Source: Limosilactobacillus avistercoris
Lineage (GTDB): Bacteria > Bacillota > Bacilli > Lactobacillales > Lactobacillaceae
Direction of reading: 5' to 3'
Length of the DNA: 39,396 nt
Assembly (NCBI RefSeq): GCF_014836425.1
Contig: NZ_JACSQW010000018.1
Coordinates: 1-39,396, forward strand
Part shown: one piece after another, positions 8,741-18,186 of the stretch
Position numbering within the stretch: position 1 is the stretch's first letter
How the letters are laid out: each line of letters starts with the position of its first letter
Notes under the pieces: generated by a model
Databases searched by the model: none
What the model was told of the DNA's origin: nothing
What the model saw: only the letters and a program-made list of their open reading frames with translations
Position numbers and translations under genes: made by a program

Positions 8741-11212
8741 TCAAACTTTATTCTTATTTAATCGATCAAGGTCAATCACTGGTGAACCCAATTCTTTAAT
8801 TTGATCATTTGCGGTAAAGTAAATCACCTGATTTTCCGTGGCCATTTGCTTTAATAATTCAAGCATTCGACCACGACGAACATTGTCAAAGTTAACAAAG
8901 CCATCATCTACCATTATTGGTAATTTAATTTGATCACTAATGACCGCAATAAAGCCAAGGCGGAGTGAAATAAACAATTGCTCAGCCGTACCAAGTGACA
9001 ATTCAGGTACCTGAAAGACCTGCTGTTCTTGACTCAAAGTACTAATCCCATCATCATCTACCATTATTTTTTGGTAACGATCATTAGTCAAAATAGCAAA
9101 AAATTTTTCTGCCTGCTGAAGGATCTTCGGATAACGATCTTGAGAGGCAAGCTTTAAAGCACCATTAATCCACCGAATAGCAAATTGTTCACTTAACCAT
9201 TGTTTTGTCTCGTGCCAGATTGTTGTTTGTAAATTGGCTAATTGCTGGTTTAATTCACTAAACGAACCATCCTGAACTAGCGAGTTAATCTGAACCTTAA
9301 GCTGAGCTAATTTTGTTTCAATTTCTGTCTGCCCCTGTTCATTAGCTGCCAATTCCTGGTGAGCCATTGAAACATCCTTGTCTAGGAGAGCTTTATCAGT
9401 ATAATTTGCCAACTGCTTACGATCATTATTGGTTAATTGCTGTCCGTAAACCTCAGTGGTGACCTTTCTTGTCTGCTCCGTAACTTTTTGTGTCTGGAGT
9501 CGTTTGAAATCATCATCGTTTTTAATATTAAGGGACTTATATTCAGCTTCCTTATTTTTGAGCTCGGTTGTTAGCTGGACCTTTAACTGGTCAAAGCGAT
9601 TTTGTAGTCTAGTTTGTTCTTGTTCTGCACCAGCTAACTGTTGTGAACGATCTTGCATTTCAACAAGCCAACGATTATAACTATTGATTAACTCGTTAAT
9701 TGAGTCAGCTACCATCTTAATTGGTAACTGACGTTTTAAGCTTTCCAATCGTTGATTAAACTCACTTTTACTTTGATCAACTTGTTCTAATTGAACTTTT
9801 AAATCCTGATAACGATGAAGATCAGGCTGCATCATTAACCATTTATCAGTGGGAAACGAAGATAAACCATACCGTTCTCCAAATTGCCGTAATTGTGAAT
9901 GCTGTTCTTCAGCGAGTTGTTTTTTATGCTGTTGTTGCTTAAACCATAAACCACCCGCTGCACAAAGAGCAATTATTCCTAAAATCCATATCAGCGGCTG
10001 GTGAAGAATTAGTCCAATGATGAAAAGGACAATCCCAATTCCAGGAATAAATAGACTTTGATTATTTGCCTCATAAGAAATAGCATTGAGCAATCCCTCA
10101 AGCTCACTAACAGCCCGTTCAGAAAGCGGTGCTGGTAAATTAGAATTCCCGTATCGTTCTTCTAATTGTTTAAGCTCGTTTTGCCATTTGGCTTGCCGAT
10201 CTGTTCCCTGGTTATTGCCTTGAATTTGCAATGTCAACAATTGATCCTTCAACTGTTGGTAGTGGACTCTTTGTTGTCGATAGTCATTTACTTCAGGAGT
10301 AGAAAGTTCCTTAATAACTGCTTGCTGTTCAAGTAATTGTGGCTCAAGTGCTTGAATTTGTTTTCGCAGTCCCCGTTCTTGACTTTGAATTTCCTGAACC
10401 TTAACTATTTTCTCATCTGTTAACTTTATTCCTGCCTCTGACTTTTGCTGTTGACTACGCCATTGTTCAAACACAGGCCATAACCGTTGAAGACGTTCTA
10501 CTTTTTCAACTTTGTCTTTAAGTTTAGGTTGTTCCTGTTGGAGTTTCTTTAGCTTAAACTGCCCTTTGGCCTGTTCCTCAACTAGTCGATGATAGTCACT
10601 ACTTTGCAACTGGGCTTGATTAACTCGTTCATGGAGTTCATCGTATTCCTTTAAGTGACGGTTTAAGCTTAGTTTTCTACCACGTGGCTTATATAGTGAG
10701 TCAGCGCTTTTTTCTAAACGGGCAATTTGCTGGAGCCACTCTTGGCTACCAACTGCTCCCAGTCGTTGTAACTGTTGCGCAAGTTGTTCTCGGTCAAGTT
10801 CATCATTTAAGATATTATTCTGGTTAAAACTATAAATTGCTTGATAAAGTTCTCGATCTAACGGACCAATTAATTCAGTGAGGAAATCAGCTCTTTCCTT
10901 TTTCCCTTCTTCATTAGTGATCGTTACCTTGCCACCATTTTTCCCCTTAACCCGTTTAATAACGTACTGGTGTTGGTTTGCATCAACCGTCAGTGAACCA
11001 CCATAACCTGAGCCATCCTTAGGAAGGTATTGTTGGTACTTATTCTTTCCGCGACCATCCGCAAAGCCAAAAAGAATACTCAATATAAAGGCAGCTAAGG
11101 TTGTCTTCCCTGTCTCATTTGCTCCGTAAATCAATACTGGATTATCAGTAAATTTAAAATCTTGATCATGCCACTTTCCAAAGCCATCAATGTGAACCCT
11201 TTTAATCTTCAT
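8741..11212 (-). CDS. yhaN: SbcC/Rad50-like AAA ATPase YhaN
   Basis: This is an 823-residue ATPase with Walker A GANETGKTT (residues 30-38), long coiled coils, and a C-terminal ATPase lobe with the signature LSLGTAEQLFISLRLGF and Walker B LPIMVDDGFVNFD. A hydrophobic pair of segments (about residues 385-435) interrupts the coiled coils and may anchor it to the membrane, as predicted for Bacillus YhaN. It presumably works with the neighbouring nuclease YhaO as an SbcCD-like DNA end-processing complex. The ATG has GAGGAGGACC upstream and overlaps the yhaO end by 11 nt, so translation is coupled. The exoribonuclease gene yhaM, which follows yhaN in Bacillus, is absent here. Confidence 0.88.
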   Translation of the reverse strand: MKIKRVHIDGFGKWHDQDFKFTDNPVLIYGANETGKTTLAAFILSILFGFADGRGKNKYQQYLPKDGSGYGGSLTVDANQHQYVIKRVKGKNGGKVTITNEEGKKERADFLTELIGPLDRELYQAIYSFNQNNILNDELDREQLAQQLQRLGAVGSQEWLQQIARLEKSADSLYKPRGRKLSLNRHLKEYDELHERVNQAQLQSSDYHRLVEEQAKGQFKLKKLQQEQPKLKDKVEKVERLQRLWPVFEQWRSQQQKSEAGIKLTDEKIVKVQEIQSQERGLRKQIQALEPQLLEQQAVIKELSTPEVNDYRQQRVHYQQLKDQLLTLQIQGNNQGTDRQAKWQNELKQLEERYGNSNLPAPLSERAVSELEGLLNAISYEANNQSLFIPGIGIVLFIIGLILHQPLIWILGIIALCAAGGLWFKQQQHKKQLAEEQHSQLRQFGERYGLSSFPTDKWLMMQPDLHRYQDLKVQLEQVDQSKSEFNQRLESLKRQLPIKMVADSINELINSYNRWLVEMQDRSQQLAGAEQEQTRLQNRFDQLKVQLTTELKNKEAEYKSLNIKNDDDFKRLQTQKVTEQTRKVTTEVYGQQLTNNDRKQLANYTDKALLDKDVSMAHQELAANEQGQTEIETKLAQLKVQINSLVQDGSFSELNQQLANLQTTIWHETKQWLSEQFAIRWINGALKLASQDRYPKILQQAEKFFAILTNDRYQKIMVDDDGISTLSQEQQVFQVPELSLGTAEQLFISLRLGFIAVISDQIKLPIMVDDGFVNFDNVRRGRMLELLKQMATENQVIYFTANDQIKELGSPVIDLDRLNKNKV

Positions 11213-12407
11213 GATGGTCCTCCTCGCCTAATTCTTGACTAGCCTCACGACGCAATTCTTCAATCATTGAAGGTTCTGTAAGATGTTCAGCAATAAAATC
11301 ATACTTTGATAATTTCCCCACTAACTCTACCATTGCCGATTGATTAAAAACTTCTTTAGCGGCTTGATCCCAATATTCTTGATCTAAATCAGTCATCTTG
11401 GGAAGATTAGCCTCCCCAAGAAGGTTAATTTGATAAGGCCACCATTTTGGCGAATCATCTTCTGCAATTTGTTCCTGAAACCGTTCTAAAATTGTCCCGT
11501 TAGTAATTAACTGTTTTGTTAGAGCACTCATTTCACCAGTTGACTGGACATTTAACGCAATCATTTTAAACTGCTCACCCGGCTTAACTTGCTGTCGTAA
11601 TCCTTTAATTATGATATCAGCAGCTTGCAAGTGATCTAAATTAGCGTTAACCGTACACCACTCAATTGGTGCAATGGCCTTAAATTCTGCCTTTAGCTTA
11701 CTTAAATCACTTTGAACAAGGTAATAACCATGTTGGCCATCCTCATTTTTATGCCGACCTTGGGGATCACCAGGATAAACAACCGGAGGATTATCATTAA
11801 GTACTTGGTGTTTATGAATATGACCTAATGCCCAGTAATCATAGTTCTTTTGCAAAAGCTCTGCTACCGTAAATGGAGCATAGTGGTCCTGTTCGGAATT
11901 ATTTTGAGCAAGTGCCCCATGGAGCATCCCAATATGCCAATCAGTGGTTGCCTTACTTGGAAAACCGCTTACCTGATCAGCTGATAACCAGCGCTTCCCG
12001 TAACTAAATCCAGTAATCGATACCGTTTCTTTATTCGAAAGTGTTAATGTTTTGGTTTCAACCTGATTGCCGAAAACATGAACGTTCTGGGGAAGTGAAG
12101 TTACTCCTTCACTAACTATTTGGTAATCATGGTTACCGTAACTTAGGTACACTGGAATCTGATGTTCATTTAAGCGTTGACACTGACGAACAAAAAAATC
12201 TTCCGCTTCAGCACTATGGTGATCCCGATCATAGATGTCACCAACAATTAAAACAAAATCGACTTGTTCTTTAATGGCATTATCAACAATTCGTTCAAAT
12301 GCTGTAAAAGTTGACCGATGAATCTTTTGCCAAATCTGCGTTGGCATATCAGCAAGTCCCCGAAATGGACTATCTAAATGTAAATCTGCAGTATGAATAA
12401 ACTTCAT
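11202..12407 (-). CDS. yhaO: SbcD/Mre11-like metallophosphoesterase YhaO
   Basis: This is a 401-residue calcineurin-like nuclease subunit with the ordered metal-binding motifs HTADLHLD (residues 5-12), VGDIYDRD, YGNHDYQ and ALGHIHKHQV. These are the phosphoesterase motifs I-V of SbcD/Mre11. It likely supplies nuclease activity to YhaN for DNA repair. The C-terminal 120 residues are less conserved and may bind the YhaN coiled coil. It overlaps yhaN by 11 nt and follows a YheA-like gene beyond a terminator. Confidence 0.88.
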   Translation of the reverse strand: MKFIHTADLHLDSPFRGLADMPTQIWQKIHRSTFTAFERIVDNAIKEQVDFVLIVGDIYDRDHHSAEAEDFFVRQCQRLNEHQIPVYLSYGNHDYQIVSEGVTSLPQNVHVFGNQVETKTLTLSNKETVSITGFSYGKRWLSADQVSGFPSKATTDWHIGMLHGALAQNNSEQDHYAPFTVAELLQKNYDYWALGHIHKHQVLNDNPPVVYPGDPQGRHKNEDGQHGYYLVQSDLSKLKAEFKAIAPIEWCTVNANLDHLQAADIIIKGLRQQVKPGEQFKMIALNVQSTGEMSALTKQLITNGTILERFQEQIAEDDSPKWWPYQINLLGEANLPKMTDLDQEYWDQAAKEVFNQSAMVELVGKLSKYDFIAEHLTEPSMIEELRREASQELGEEDHHED

Positions 12408-12428
12408 CTTTTCACCCTTTGAATAAAA

Positions 12429-12475
12429 AACGAGAAGAGTGTTCAGACACGACCGTCATCATTCATCTTCCCGTT
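12429..12475 (-). terminator. Terminator between the YheA-like gene and yhaO
   Basis: On the minus strand the arms AACGGGAAGA and TCTTCTCGTT (one G-U pair) close a hairpin that holds a second small hairpin GTGT/ACAC, followed by TTTTTATTC. It lies between the two genes and could terminate or attenuate. Confidence 0.65.
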
Positions 12476-12500
12476 ATCATTTTTATAACTAAATTAACAG

Positions 12501-12875
12501 TTACTTGTCAGCTGGTTGTGGGCCTTGTGGCATAACGTCCTTGTAAATGTCTTGAATAGGACTAGTAATTGTCCGGTTGAGTTGTTGGAGCATGTTATCA
12601 ACAGCCCGTTCTTGGTTCATTAAAGTTTGTACTTCAGGTTTAGAACTCATTTCCTTAGCAATTGTTTGGATTGCGTTAATTTCGTCTTGAGTTAACTTTT
12701 GGCCAGCCATTTGCTTTTGTTGAGCGTTAGCTTGCATTTGTTGGAACTTCTTGAAAGTATCAAAAGTATCCTTTTGGGCCTTTAAGTTATCAAAAGCCTT
12801 CTTCAAGCCTTGATATTCTTGTGTTTCTTTTAGTTGATTACTAAGTTCATTAGCGGTGTCATAAATATTAACCAT
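12501..12875 (-). CDS. YlbF/YmcA (YheA) family protein
   Basis: This is a 124-residue all-helical protein. The N-terminal half (MVNIYDTANELSNQLKETQE) and the FKKFQQMQANAQQKQ segment fit the YlbF/YmcA/YheA family. In Bacillus, YlbF and YmcA with YaaT form an RNase Y accessory complex, but YheA itself is not well defined. It is glutamine- and lysine-rich, with no cysteine or membrane segment. AAAGAGGTTAC precedes the ATG. It sits before yhaO-yhaN, like yheA near the same genes in Bacillus. Confidence 0.82.
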   Translation of the reverse strand: MVNIYDTANELSNQLKETQEYQGLKKAFDNLKAQKDTFDTFKKFQQMQANAQQKQMAGQKLTQDEINAIQTIAKEMSSKPEVQTLMNQERAVDNMLQQLNRTITSPIQDIYKDVMPQGPQPADK

Positions 12876-12942
12876 TTTTGTAACCTCTTTTCATTTATTC
12901 AACAATTTGATTGTATCATACTATCGCCTAATCATCATTTTT

Positions 12943-15105
12943 TCAGAATAAAGAACGAACATCATTCCATAACTGACCTGCACGATTACCAAAATCATTT
13001 ACCGATTGGTTAAAGCGATTCATTAAGTCGCCACCATTCTTCAAGAAGGAGCCCCAACCTTTACTACTCTTTCCGCTATTAGCATTTGCACGCGTCTGAG
13101 CATCTTGAACATTAAACTTCGTATTTGGCGTATTTTTCAAGATACCAGTCATTTCTACTTTGTAAAGGCTATTAACATTCTTCATTGAAATATCCTGGAG
13201 GGCATGCGCTGAATTAGTGTCATCATACCCTTCCCAAGTAGCAACCACCACATCAGGAGTATAACCAACAATCCACTTATCACGATCATCGGCACTATTA
13301 CTCTTAACCGCAGATTCGGTTGTCCCTGTTTTCCCGGCTAACGTATAACCTGCTGGACGAGCTGATTCTCCGGTCCCGTGTTCAAACACCCCAATTAACA
13401 TACTGGTCATGTTTTTGGCAGTATTAGCAGTCACAACCCGCTTGGGCTTAGCCGGTTTGGCAGTAACAATGGTTTTCCCAGAAGCATCTTTAATTTTTGT
13501 AATATAGTGCGTATCCGGCATTTTTCCTTCATTCGCAAATGTCGAATAAGCCCGGGCAACTTGTTCTGGAGAAACCCCCTTAGTCATTCCACCAAGGGCA
13601 AGTGCCAAGTTTTTGTCGCTTTTCTCAACCGGTAAGTCAAACTTCTGGGCCATCTTATACCCAGTATTAACACCGATCTTATTCAGTAACCAGACCGCTG
13701 GAGCATTCAAGCTTTCATAAACCGCTTTATACATTGGAACACTTCCGGCATACGTATCGTCATAGTTCTTTGGCGTATAATCATTAGTTCCGTATGATTG
13801 CTTTTTATCCTGAAGTGTTGAATCATAGAAGTAGCCATGTTCCAATGCTGGCGCATAAACGACCAATGGTTTAATTGTTGAACCTGGTTGTCGCCGCATC
13901 TGTGTTCCCCGGTTAAAGCCACGAAAAACATGCTTCCCTCGGCCACCGATAATTGCTGTAACTCCACCAGTCTTGGGATTCATAGCTACTGATGCTGACT
14001 GCACTTTAGTTCCGTCAACCGAGTCACTTGGGAAGTTATCGTCATCTTCATAAGTTTGCTGCATGGAACGTTGCTGATCCTGATCTAACGTTGTATAGAT
14101 CTTATAACCATTATTCATGATTTCCTTTTCTGAAAGATGGTATTTACTAATTGCCTCAGAAATTACAGCATCAAAATAGTACGGATAACGGTAAGTATTT
14201 GGTGTAACATACCCGTTCCTAACCTCCAATGGCGTTTTCTTATATTGGTTTGCCGCAGATTGGCTTAGTTGATGATTTTCAACCATTAATTGTAAAACAA
14301 GGTTCCGTCGTTGCTTCGTTGCGTCAGGATGGGCAACCGGATCGTAAATTCCCGGTGATGTTAACATCCCCGCTAACGTTGCTGCCTGAGGAACGGTTAA
14401 TTCATCAGCATCACAGTCAAAATACCGCCTTGCCGCATCTTGAACACCCCATACACCGTTACCAAAGTAAGCATTGTTGAGGTACATCGTTAGAATCTTC
14501 TTTTTACTATATTGATTCTCCACCTCTACCGCAATAAAGATTTCACGAGCCTTCCGGGAGAAGGTTTGTTGCTGAGTCAAAAAGGCATTTTTAACTAGCT
14601 GTTGCGTTAAAGTACTTCCCCCACCAGAAATATAGTTCCGGTGGAGCAGCTTATTTTTAATTAACAAGAATCCGGCCCGGCCGAGACCCTTAATTGAGAA
14701 ACCGTGCTCATGGTAAAAATTACGGTCCTCTGTAGAAATCACTGCTGCTGGAACGTTCGGTGAAATTTTATCCAAGGATACATAGGTTCCCTTTTGTGAA
14801 TAAAGGCTACCTGCTGAATCACCATTACGGTCATAAATCATGGTTGGCCGTTGCAAACGATCCTCAAGATTTTTAACATCTGCCGTTTTAGCAACAAACG
14901 TCAGGTAAATACTGGTTACTAAAAACAGTGATAAACAAATAACAATTAGCCACCGTGTTATCTGATATCGGTGCCAAAATTGTTTTAACCAACGTATAAA
15001 ACGTTGCCATAATTCTTTTAAAATTTCCTTTATCCGTTGCCAAAGTTGCTTTAGCCAGATCTGTAACCGTTCACGGAAAGGAGGCTTTTCTGGTTCTCTT
15101 CTCAT
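12943..15105 (-). CDS. Class A penicillin-binding protein (PBP1A family)
   Basis: This is a bifunctional peptidoglycan synthase of 720 residues. A positively charged, tryptophan-rich cytoplasmic leader (residues 11-51) contains three 11-residue repeats, followed by one membrane anchor (about 52-72). The GT51 glycosyltransferase has EDRNFYHEHG (catalytic Glu126), GGSTLTQQLVKN, RKAREIF and LNNAYFG. The transpeptidase has QPGSTIKPL (Ser about 408), SLNAPA and GKTGTTES (Lys about 590). The C-terminal 60 residues are low-complexity, rich in Asn, Ser and Gly. The start ATG follows GGGGATTAATAA. It is downstream of argS, separated by a strong terminator. The protein acts at the outer face of the membrane. 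Confidence 0.93.
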   Translation of the reverse strand: MRREPEKPPFRERLQIWLKQLWQRIKEILKELWQRFIRWLKQFWHRYQITRWLIVICLSLFLVTSIYLTFVAKTADVKNLEDRLQRPTMIYDRNGDSAGSLYSQKGTYVSLDKISPNVPAAVISTEDRNFYHEHGFSIKGLGRAGFLLIKNKLLHRNYISGGGSTLTQQLVKNAFLTQQQTFSRKAREIFIAVEVENQYSKKKILTMYLNNAYFGNGVWGVQDAARRYFDCDADELTVPQAATLAGMLTSPGIYDPVAHPDATKQRRNLVLQLMVENHQLSQSAANQYKKTPLEVRNGYVTPNTYRYPYYFDAVISEAISKYHLSEKEIMNNGYKIYTTLDQDQQRSMQQTYEDDDNFPSDSVDGTKVQSASVAMNPKTGGVTAIIGGRGKHVFRGFNRGTQMRRQPGSTIKPLVVYAPALEHGYFYDSTLQDKKQSYGTNDYTPKNYDDTYAGSVPMYKAVYESLNAPAVWLLNKIGVNTGYKMAQKFDLPVEKSDKNLALALGGMTKGVSPEQVARAYSTFANEGKMPDTHYITKIKDASGKTIVTAKPAKPKRVVTANTAKNMTSMLIGVFEHGTGESARPAGYTLAGKTGTTESAVKSNSADDRDKWIVGYTPDVVVATWEGYDDTNSAHALQDISMKNVNSLYKVEMTGILKNTPNTKFNVQDAQTRANANSGKSSKGWGSFLKNGGDLMNRFNQSVNDFGNRAGQLWNDVRSLF

Positions 15106-15208
15106 TTATTAATCCCCATATTGAATAACATTAAATCTAAATCATTTTAACACAGGATATTTTTACCATAGTTTCTTTTTATTGAGCATAACTAAATTTT
15201 AAAATAAT

Positions 15209-15253
15209 AAAGCAACCTAAGATTAGTCCTCGATGATAATCTTAGGTTGCTTT
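15209..15253 (-). terminator. Terminator after argS
   Basis: A perfect 17-bp stem (AAAGCAACCTAAGATTA and its complement) with an 11-nt loop lies 19 nt after the argS stop and is flanked by A/T tracts. Confidence 0.9.
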
Positions 15254-15272
15254 TATCTAGCTACGACATTTA

Positions 15273-16973
15273 TTACATTTCGTCAGGAGCCTTAACATCA
15301 AGAAGAGCTAATGCTGACTTCAAAACGTGACTAACCGTTTGAGTTAATGCCAACCGTGCTGGTTGTTGTGGATCATCATTTAAAATCCGGTTATGAGCGT
15401 AGTATTGGTTAAACTTCTTTGCAAGTTCCAAAGCATACTTTGCAACTACTGATGGATCATAGTTAAGTGCAGCCCGCTTTACAGCTTCACCATATTGACC
15501 CAAGAAGCTAATTAATTCCCAAGCACCATCGCCAACTTGAGTTAAGTCAACATTACTGAAGTCACGGATACCGCCCTTCCGTAAAATACTCTCAGCACGT
15601 GCCCGAGCATATTGAACATAAGGACCGGTTTCCCCTTCAAACTTAACAACGTCTTCAAGCTTGAAATTAACCGCATTCCGCCGGTAGTTCTTTAAATCAT
15701 GGAAAATTACGGCACCGATACCAACTTGCTTAGCAACTTCATCGGCGTTCTTCAAATCAGGGTTCTTTTCTGCAATTTGCTTCCGTGCCAAGTCAACGGA
15801 GTCATTAAGAACGTCTTCAAGAGAAACAACATTTCCTTTACGAGTTGACATCTTTTGACCATTCAAGTTCATCAAACCAAATGAAATGTGTTCAATTTGG
15901 TCCCACCAGTTAAAGCCAAGTTCCTTCAATGCCATCCGTAATTGCTTAAAGTATACTTCTTGTTCAGCACCAACAACGTAAAGTGACTTAGCATGGCCGT
16001 ACATCCGCTTCCGGAACAATGCAGTAGCCAAATCACGAGTAATGTAAGTAGTCGTTCCGTTGCTCTTGATAATTAACAATGGTGGCAAGTTGAATTGATC
16101 AAGATCAACAATTTCAGCACCACGACTCTTCTTTAATAATCCCTTGTCACGGAGAAGTTGGATTGGTTCTTCCATCTTTTGTGCTGAGAATGCTTCACCA
16201 TTAAATGAATCAAACTTAACATCCAGCATCTTGTAAACCCGTTGGAACCGTTCCAGGGAGATTTCACGGAACCAGTGCCAAAGACGCCATGCTTCTTCAT
16301 CACCGTGTTCCAACTTTGCAAACCATTCACGACCAGCATCTGTGTATTCTGGGTGTTCATCGGCTTCAGTGTTAATCCGAACATAAAGGTGAAGGAGAGT
16401 ATTAATTGGGTCATTCTTTAAACCTTCTTGGACTTCTTGACTGTCACCCCACATTTCGTAGGCAGCCATCATCTTACCAAATTGAGTTCCCCAATCACCA
16501 AGGTAATCAATCCGAATCAAATTGTAGTTAACCTTTTCAAGGATCCGAGCAATTGCTTCACCGATCATGGTTGAACGAAGGTGTCCCATCCCCATTGGCT
16601 TAGCAATGTTAGGTGAAGAGTAGTCAATTGTTACGTTAGCCTTATGACCAAGATCACTTTCACCATAGTGTTCAGGATCGTTCAAAATTGACTTAAGGAC
16701 ATCAGCACCAACATTGGCCTTATCAAGGAAGAAATTAATGTATGGTCCAGCAACAACAACCTTATCAAAGCCACTTTGATCAATCTTCTCTATTAGTTCA
16801 CTAGCAATCATTTGAGGAGCCTTGTGTAAGCTCTTGGCTAAGAAAAATGTTGGGAAAGCATAGTCCCCATTATTTGAATCCTTTGGCCGTTCAATTTTTT
16901 CTTCGATTTCATTTAACTCTAAGTCTGGTAATGCAACAGCTAAGGCATTGGCAACTTGTAATTTTTCGTCCAT
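15273..16973 (-). CDS. argS: Arginine--tRNA ligase ArgS
   Basis: ArgS is a class I synthetase charging tRNA-Arg. The N-terminal Add1 domain comes first, then the HIGH-like motif in [17 protein letters not shown] (about residues 118-134), the KMSKS-like motif [10 protein letters not shown], and the anticodon-binding DALR domain with [11 protein letters not shown] near the end. The length of 566 residues is normal. The upstream leader is a T-box riboswitch, so expression should rise when tRNA-Arg is uncharged. GAGGAA precedes the ATG. Confidence 0.97.
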   Translation of the reverse strand: MDEKLQVANALAVALPDLELNEIEEKIERPKDSNNGDYAFPTFFLAKSLHKAPQMIASELIEKIDQSGFDKVVVAGPYINFFLDKANVGADVLKSILNDPEHYGESDLGHKANVTIDYSSPNIAKPMGMGHLRSTMIGEAIARILEKVNYNLIRIDYLGDWGTQFGKMMAAYEMWGDSQEVQEGLKNDPINTLLHLYVRINTEADEHPEYTDAGREWFAKLEHGDEEAWRLWHWFREISLERFQRVYKMLDVKFDSFNGEAFSAQKMEEPIQLLRDKGLLKKSRGAEIVDLDQFNLPPLLIIKSNGTTTYITRDLATALFRKRMYGHAKSLYVVGAEQEVYFKQLRMALKELGFNWWDQIEHISFGLMNLNGQKMSTRKGNVVSLEDVLNDSVDLARKQIAEKNPDLKNADEVAKQVGIGAVIFHDLKNYRRNAVNFKLEDVVKFEGETGPYVQYARARAESILRKGGIRDFSNVDLTQVGDGAWELISFLGQYGEAVKRAALNYDPSVVAKYALELAKKFNQYYAHNRILNDDPQQPARLALTQTVSHVLKSALALLDVKAPDEM

Positions 16974-16988
16974 AAATTAATTCCTCCT

Positions 16989-17196
16989 ATACAAAAAATC
17001 CCCAGTAAATAAGTAATATTTACTAGAGACGAGATTTTCCCGCGGTACCACTCTAATTGAATTAGAATTCCACTCATTTATTAAGTTTTGCCTATGAAGC
17101 ACGCCTTCATAAAAACGAAATTCCTGACTCCCACCATCACAGGATCGCTGACAAACCGTTTCTTACTACTACTCTTCAATCATTGGTTTCTTGTCT
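16989..17196 (-). promoter_or_regulatory. T-box riboswitch controlling argS
   Basis: The minus-strand leader contains the T-box core GTGGTACCGCGG (17040-17051). Its bulge would pair with the tRNA 3' end. It also contains the competing terminator (arms AGTAAATA / TATTTACT, extended by GGGGATTTTTT) directly before argS. Stem I elements AGTAGTA, AGCGA and GGTGGGAG are visible, and stem III is ATGAAG/CTTCAT. A CGT arginine codon at 17115-17117 sits in the expected specifier region, matching the gene. The leader is compact, with no obvious stem II. Confidence 0.88.
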
Positions 17197-17224
17197 AGTG
17201 TATCATAATTCATTCGTTTGTAAA
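17197..17224 (-). promoter_or_regulatory. Promoter of argS
   Basis: TTTACA and TACACT are spaced 16 bp on the minus strand, with TGA before the -10 (extended). It lies directly upstream of the T-box leader. Confidence 0.6.
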
Positions 17225-17257
17225 CAAGAATTTTTTCAATTCATTTTAGTACAAATA

Positions 17258-17283
17258 CTTGCAATAATTCTTGTTCTTGCAAG
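17258..17283. repeat. Inverted repeat in the argS/pdxK divergent region
   Basis: CTTGCAA (17258-17264) and TTGCAAG (17277-17283) form a 7-bp dyad with a 12-nt spacer between the argS promoter and the pdxK-like gene. An extended -10 TGTTACAAT follows at 17314-17322. It may be an operator; no matching regulator is known to me. Confidence 0.35.
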
Positions 17284-17358
17284 CCCTTTATTGAGTCACC
17301 ACCGATTCTTTTATGTTACAATTTTCCCAAACATGTTATAGAAAGGTTGCTGATAGAC

Positions 17359-18186
17359 ATGATTAACCAACAAGTACAAGCAGTAACAATCGCTGGTCAT
17401 GACTCAGACGGTAGTGCAGGGATGCCCGCTGACCTTCACGCATTTTTCGCAGATGGTGTTTATGGTCACGGCCTTCTTACCGCAGCGGTTTCCGGTAATT
17501 CTTACGGAATCGATGCAGCACAAGTAATGCCAAAGGACTTTATTGAACAACAGTTTAAGACCTTATCCGCTGATTTTAAAATTTCAGCTGCCAAAACAGG
17601 GATGCTGGCTAATGATGACGTAATCAATGTTGTCGCTGATCAGTATACGAAGGTTGACTTTGGCCCATTGGTGGTTGATCCAGTAATCATCACTAAACAC
17701 GGTGCAATGCTCCTGGAACAGTCAGCATACGAACTCTTCCGTGAACGAATTATTCCGCTTGCTACCGTGATTACACCTAATTTCTATGAAGCACAAAAGT
17801 TAACTGGCCTTGAGTTAAAGGACACTCAAGAAATGTTTATTGCCGCAAAGAAACTCCAAGAAATGGGAGCAAAGAACGTGGTAATTAAGGGGGAACATAA
17901 TGACCCTAACCAAAAAGAAGTAGTTGACGTTGTCTTATTAGAAGATGGCTCACACTTTGAATTAAGTAAGCAATTTTTTGATACCACCCATGTTAATGGT
18001 ACCGGTGATACTTTCTCTGCCGTTATCGCTGCTGAATTAGCTAAGGGAACAGACGTTAAGAATGCCGTTCTCCGGGCTAAAGATGCGGTCTATGCTGCAA
18101 TTTCACACCCAATTGAAGTTGGCCATAAATTTGGTCCAATTAATCACTGGGCGGCACAACGTGAATTAAAGAAGAAGGAATTATAA
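17359..18186 (+). CDS. Pyridoxal kinase / HMP kinase-like protein (PdxK/ThiD family)
   Basis: This is a ribokinase-fold kinase of 275 residues. It has the N-terminal AGHDSDGSAGMPADLHAF motif of PdxK/ThiD proteins, FVVDP-type strand PLVVDPVIITKHG, TPNFYEA, VIKGEH, and the catalytic anion-hole GTGDTFSA near residue 220. It resembles the Staphylococcus PdxK/ThiD2-like branch more than classical ThiD. The substrate is pyridoxal/pyridoxine or hydroxymethylpyrimidine; sequence alone does not decide. The start ATG at 17359 has AAAGG 12 bases upstream; a TTG at 17347 is an alternative. Its stop overlaps the next start by one base. Confidence 0.82.
   Translation: MINQQVQAVTIAGHDSDGSAGMPADLHAFFADGVYGHGLLTAAVSGNSYGIDAAQVMPKDFIEQQFKTLSADFKISAAKTGMLANDDVINVVADQYTKVDFGPLVVDPVIITKHGAMLLEQSAYELFRERIIPLATVITPNFYEAQKLTGLELKDTQEMFIAAKKLQEMGAKNVVIKGEHNDPNQKEVVDVVLLEDGSHFELSKQFFDTTHVNGTGDTFSAVIAAELAKGTDVKNAVLRAKDAVYAAISHPIEVGHKFGPINHWAAQRELKKKEL

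Noticed and set aside
14229-14480. Plus-strand open frame inside the PBP gene
   Set aside because: It is antisense to conserved glycosyltransferase codons, has no ribosome site and no recognisable protein pattern.
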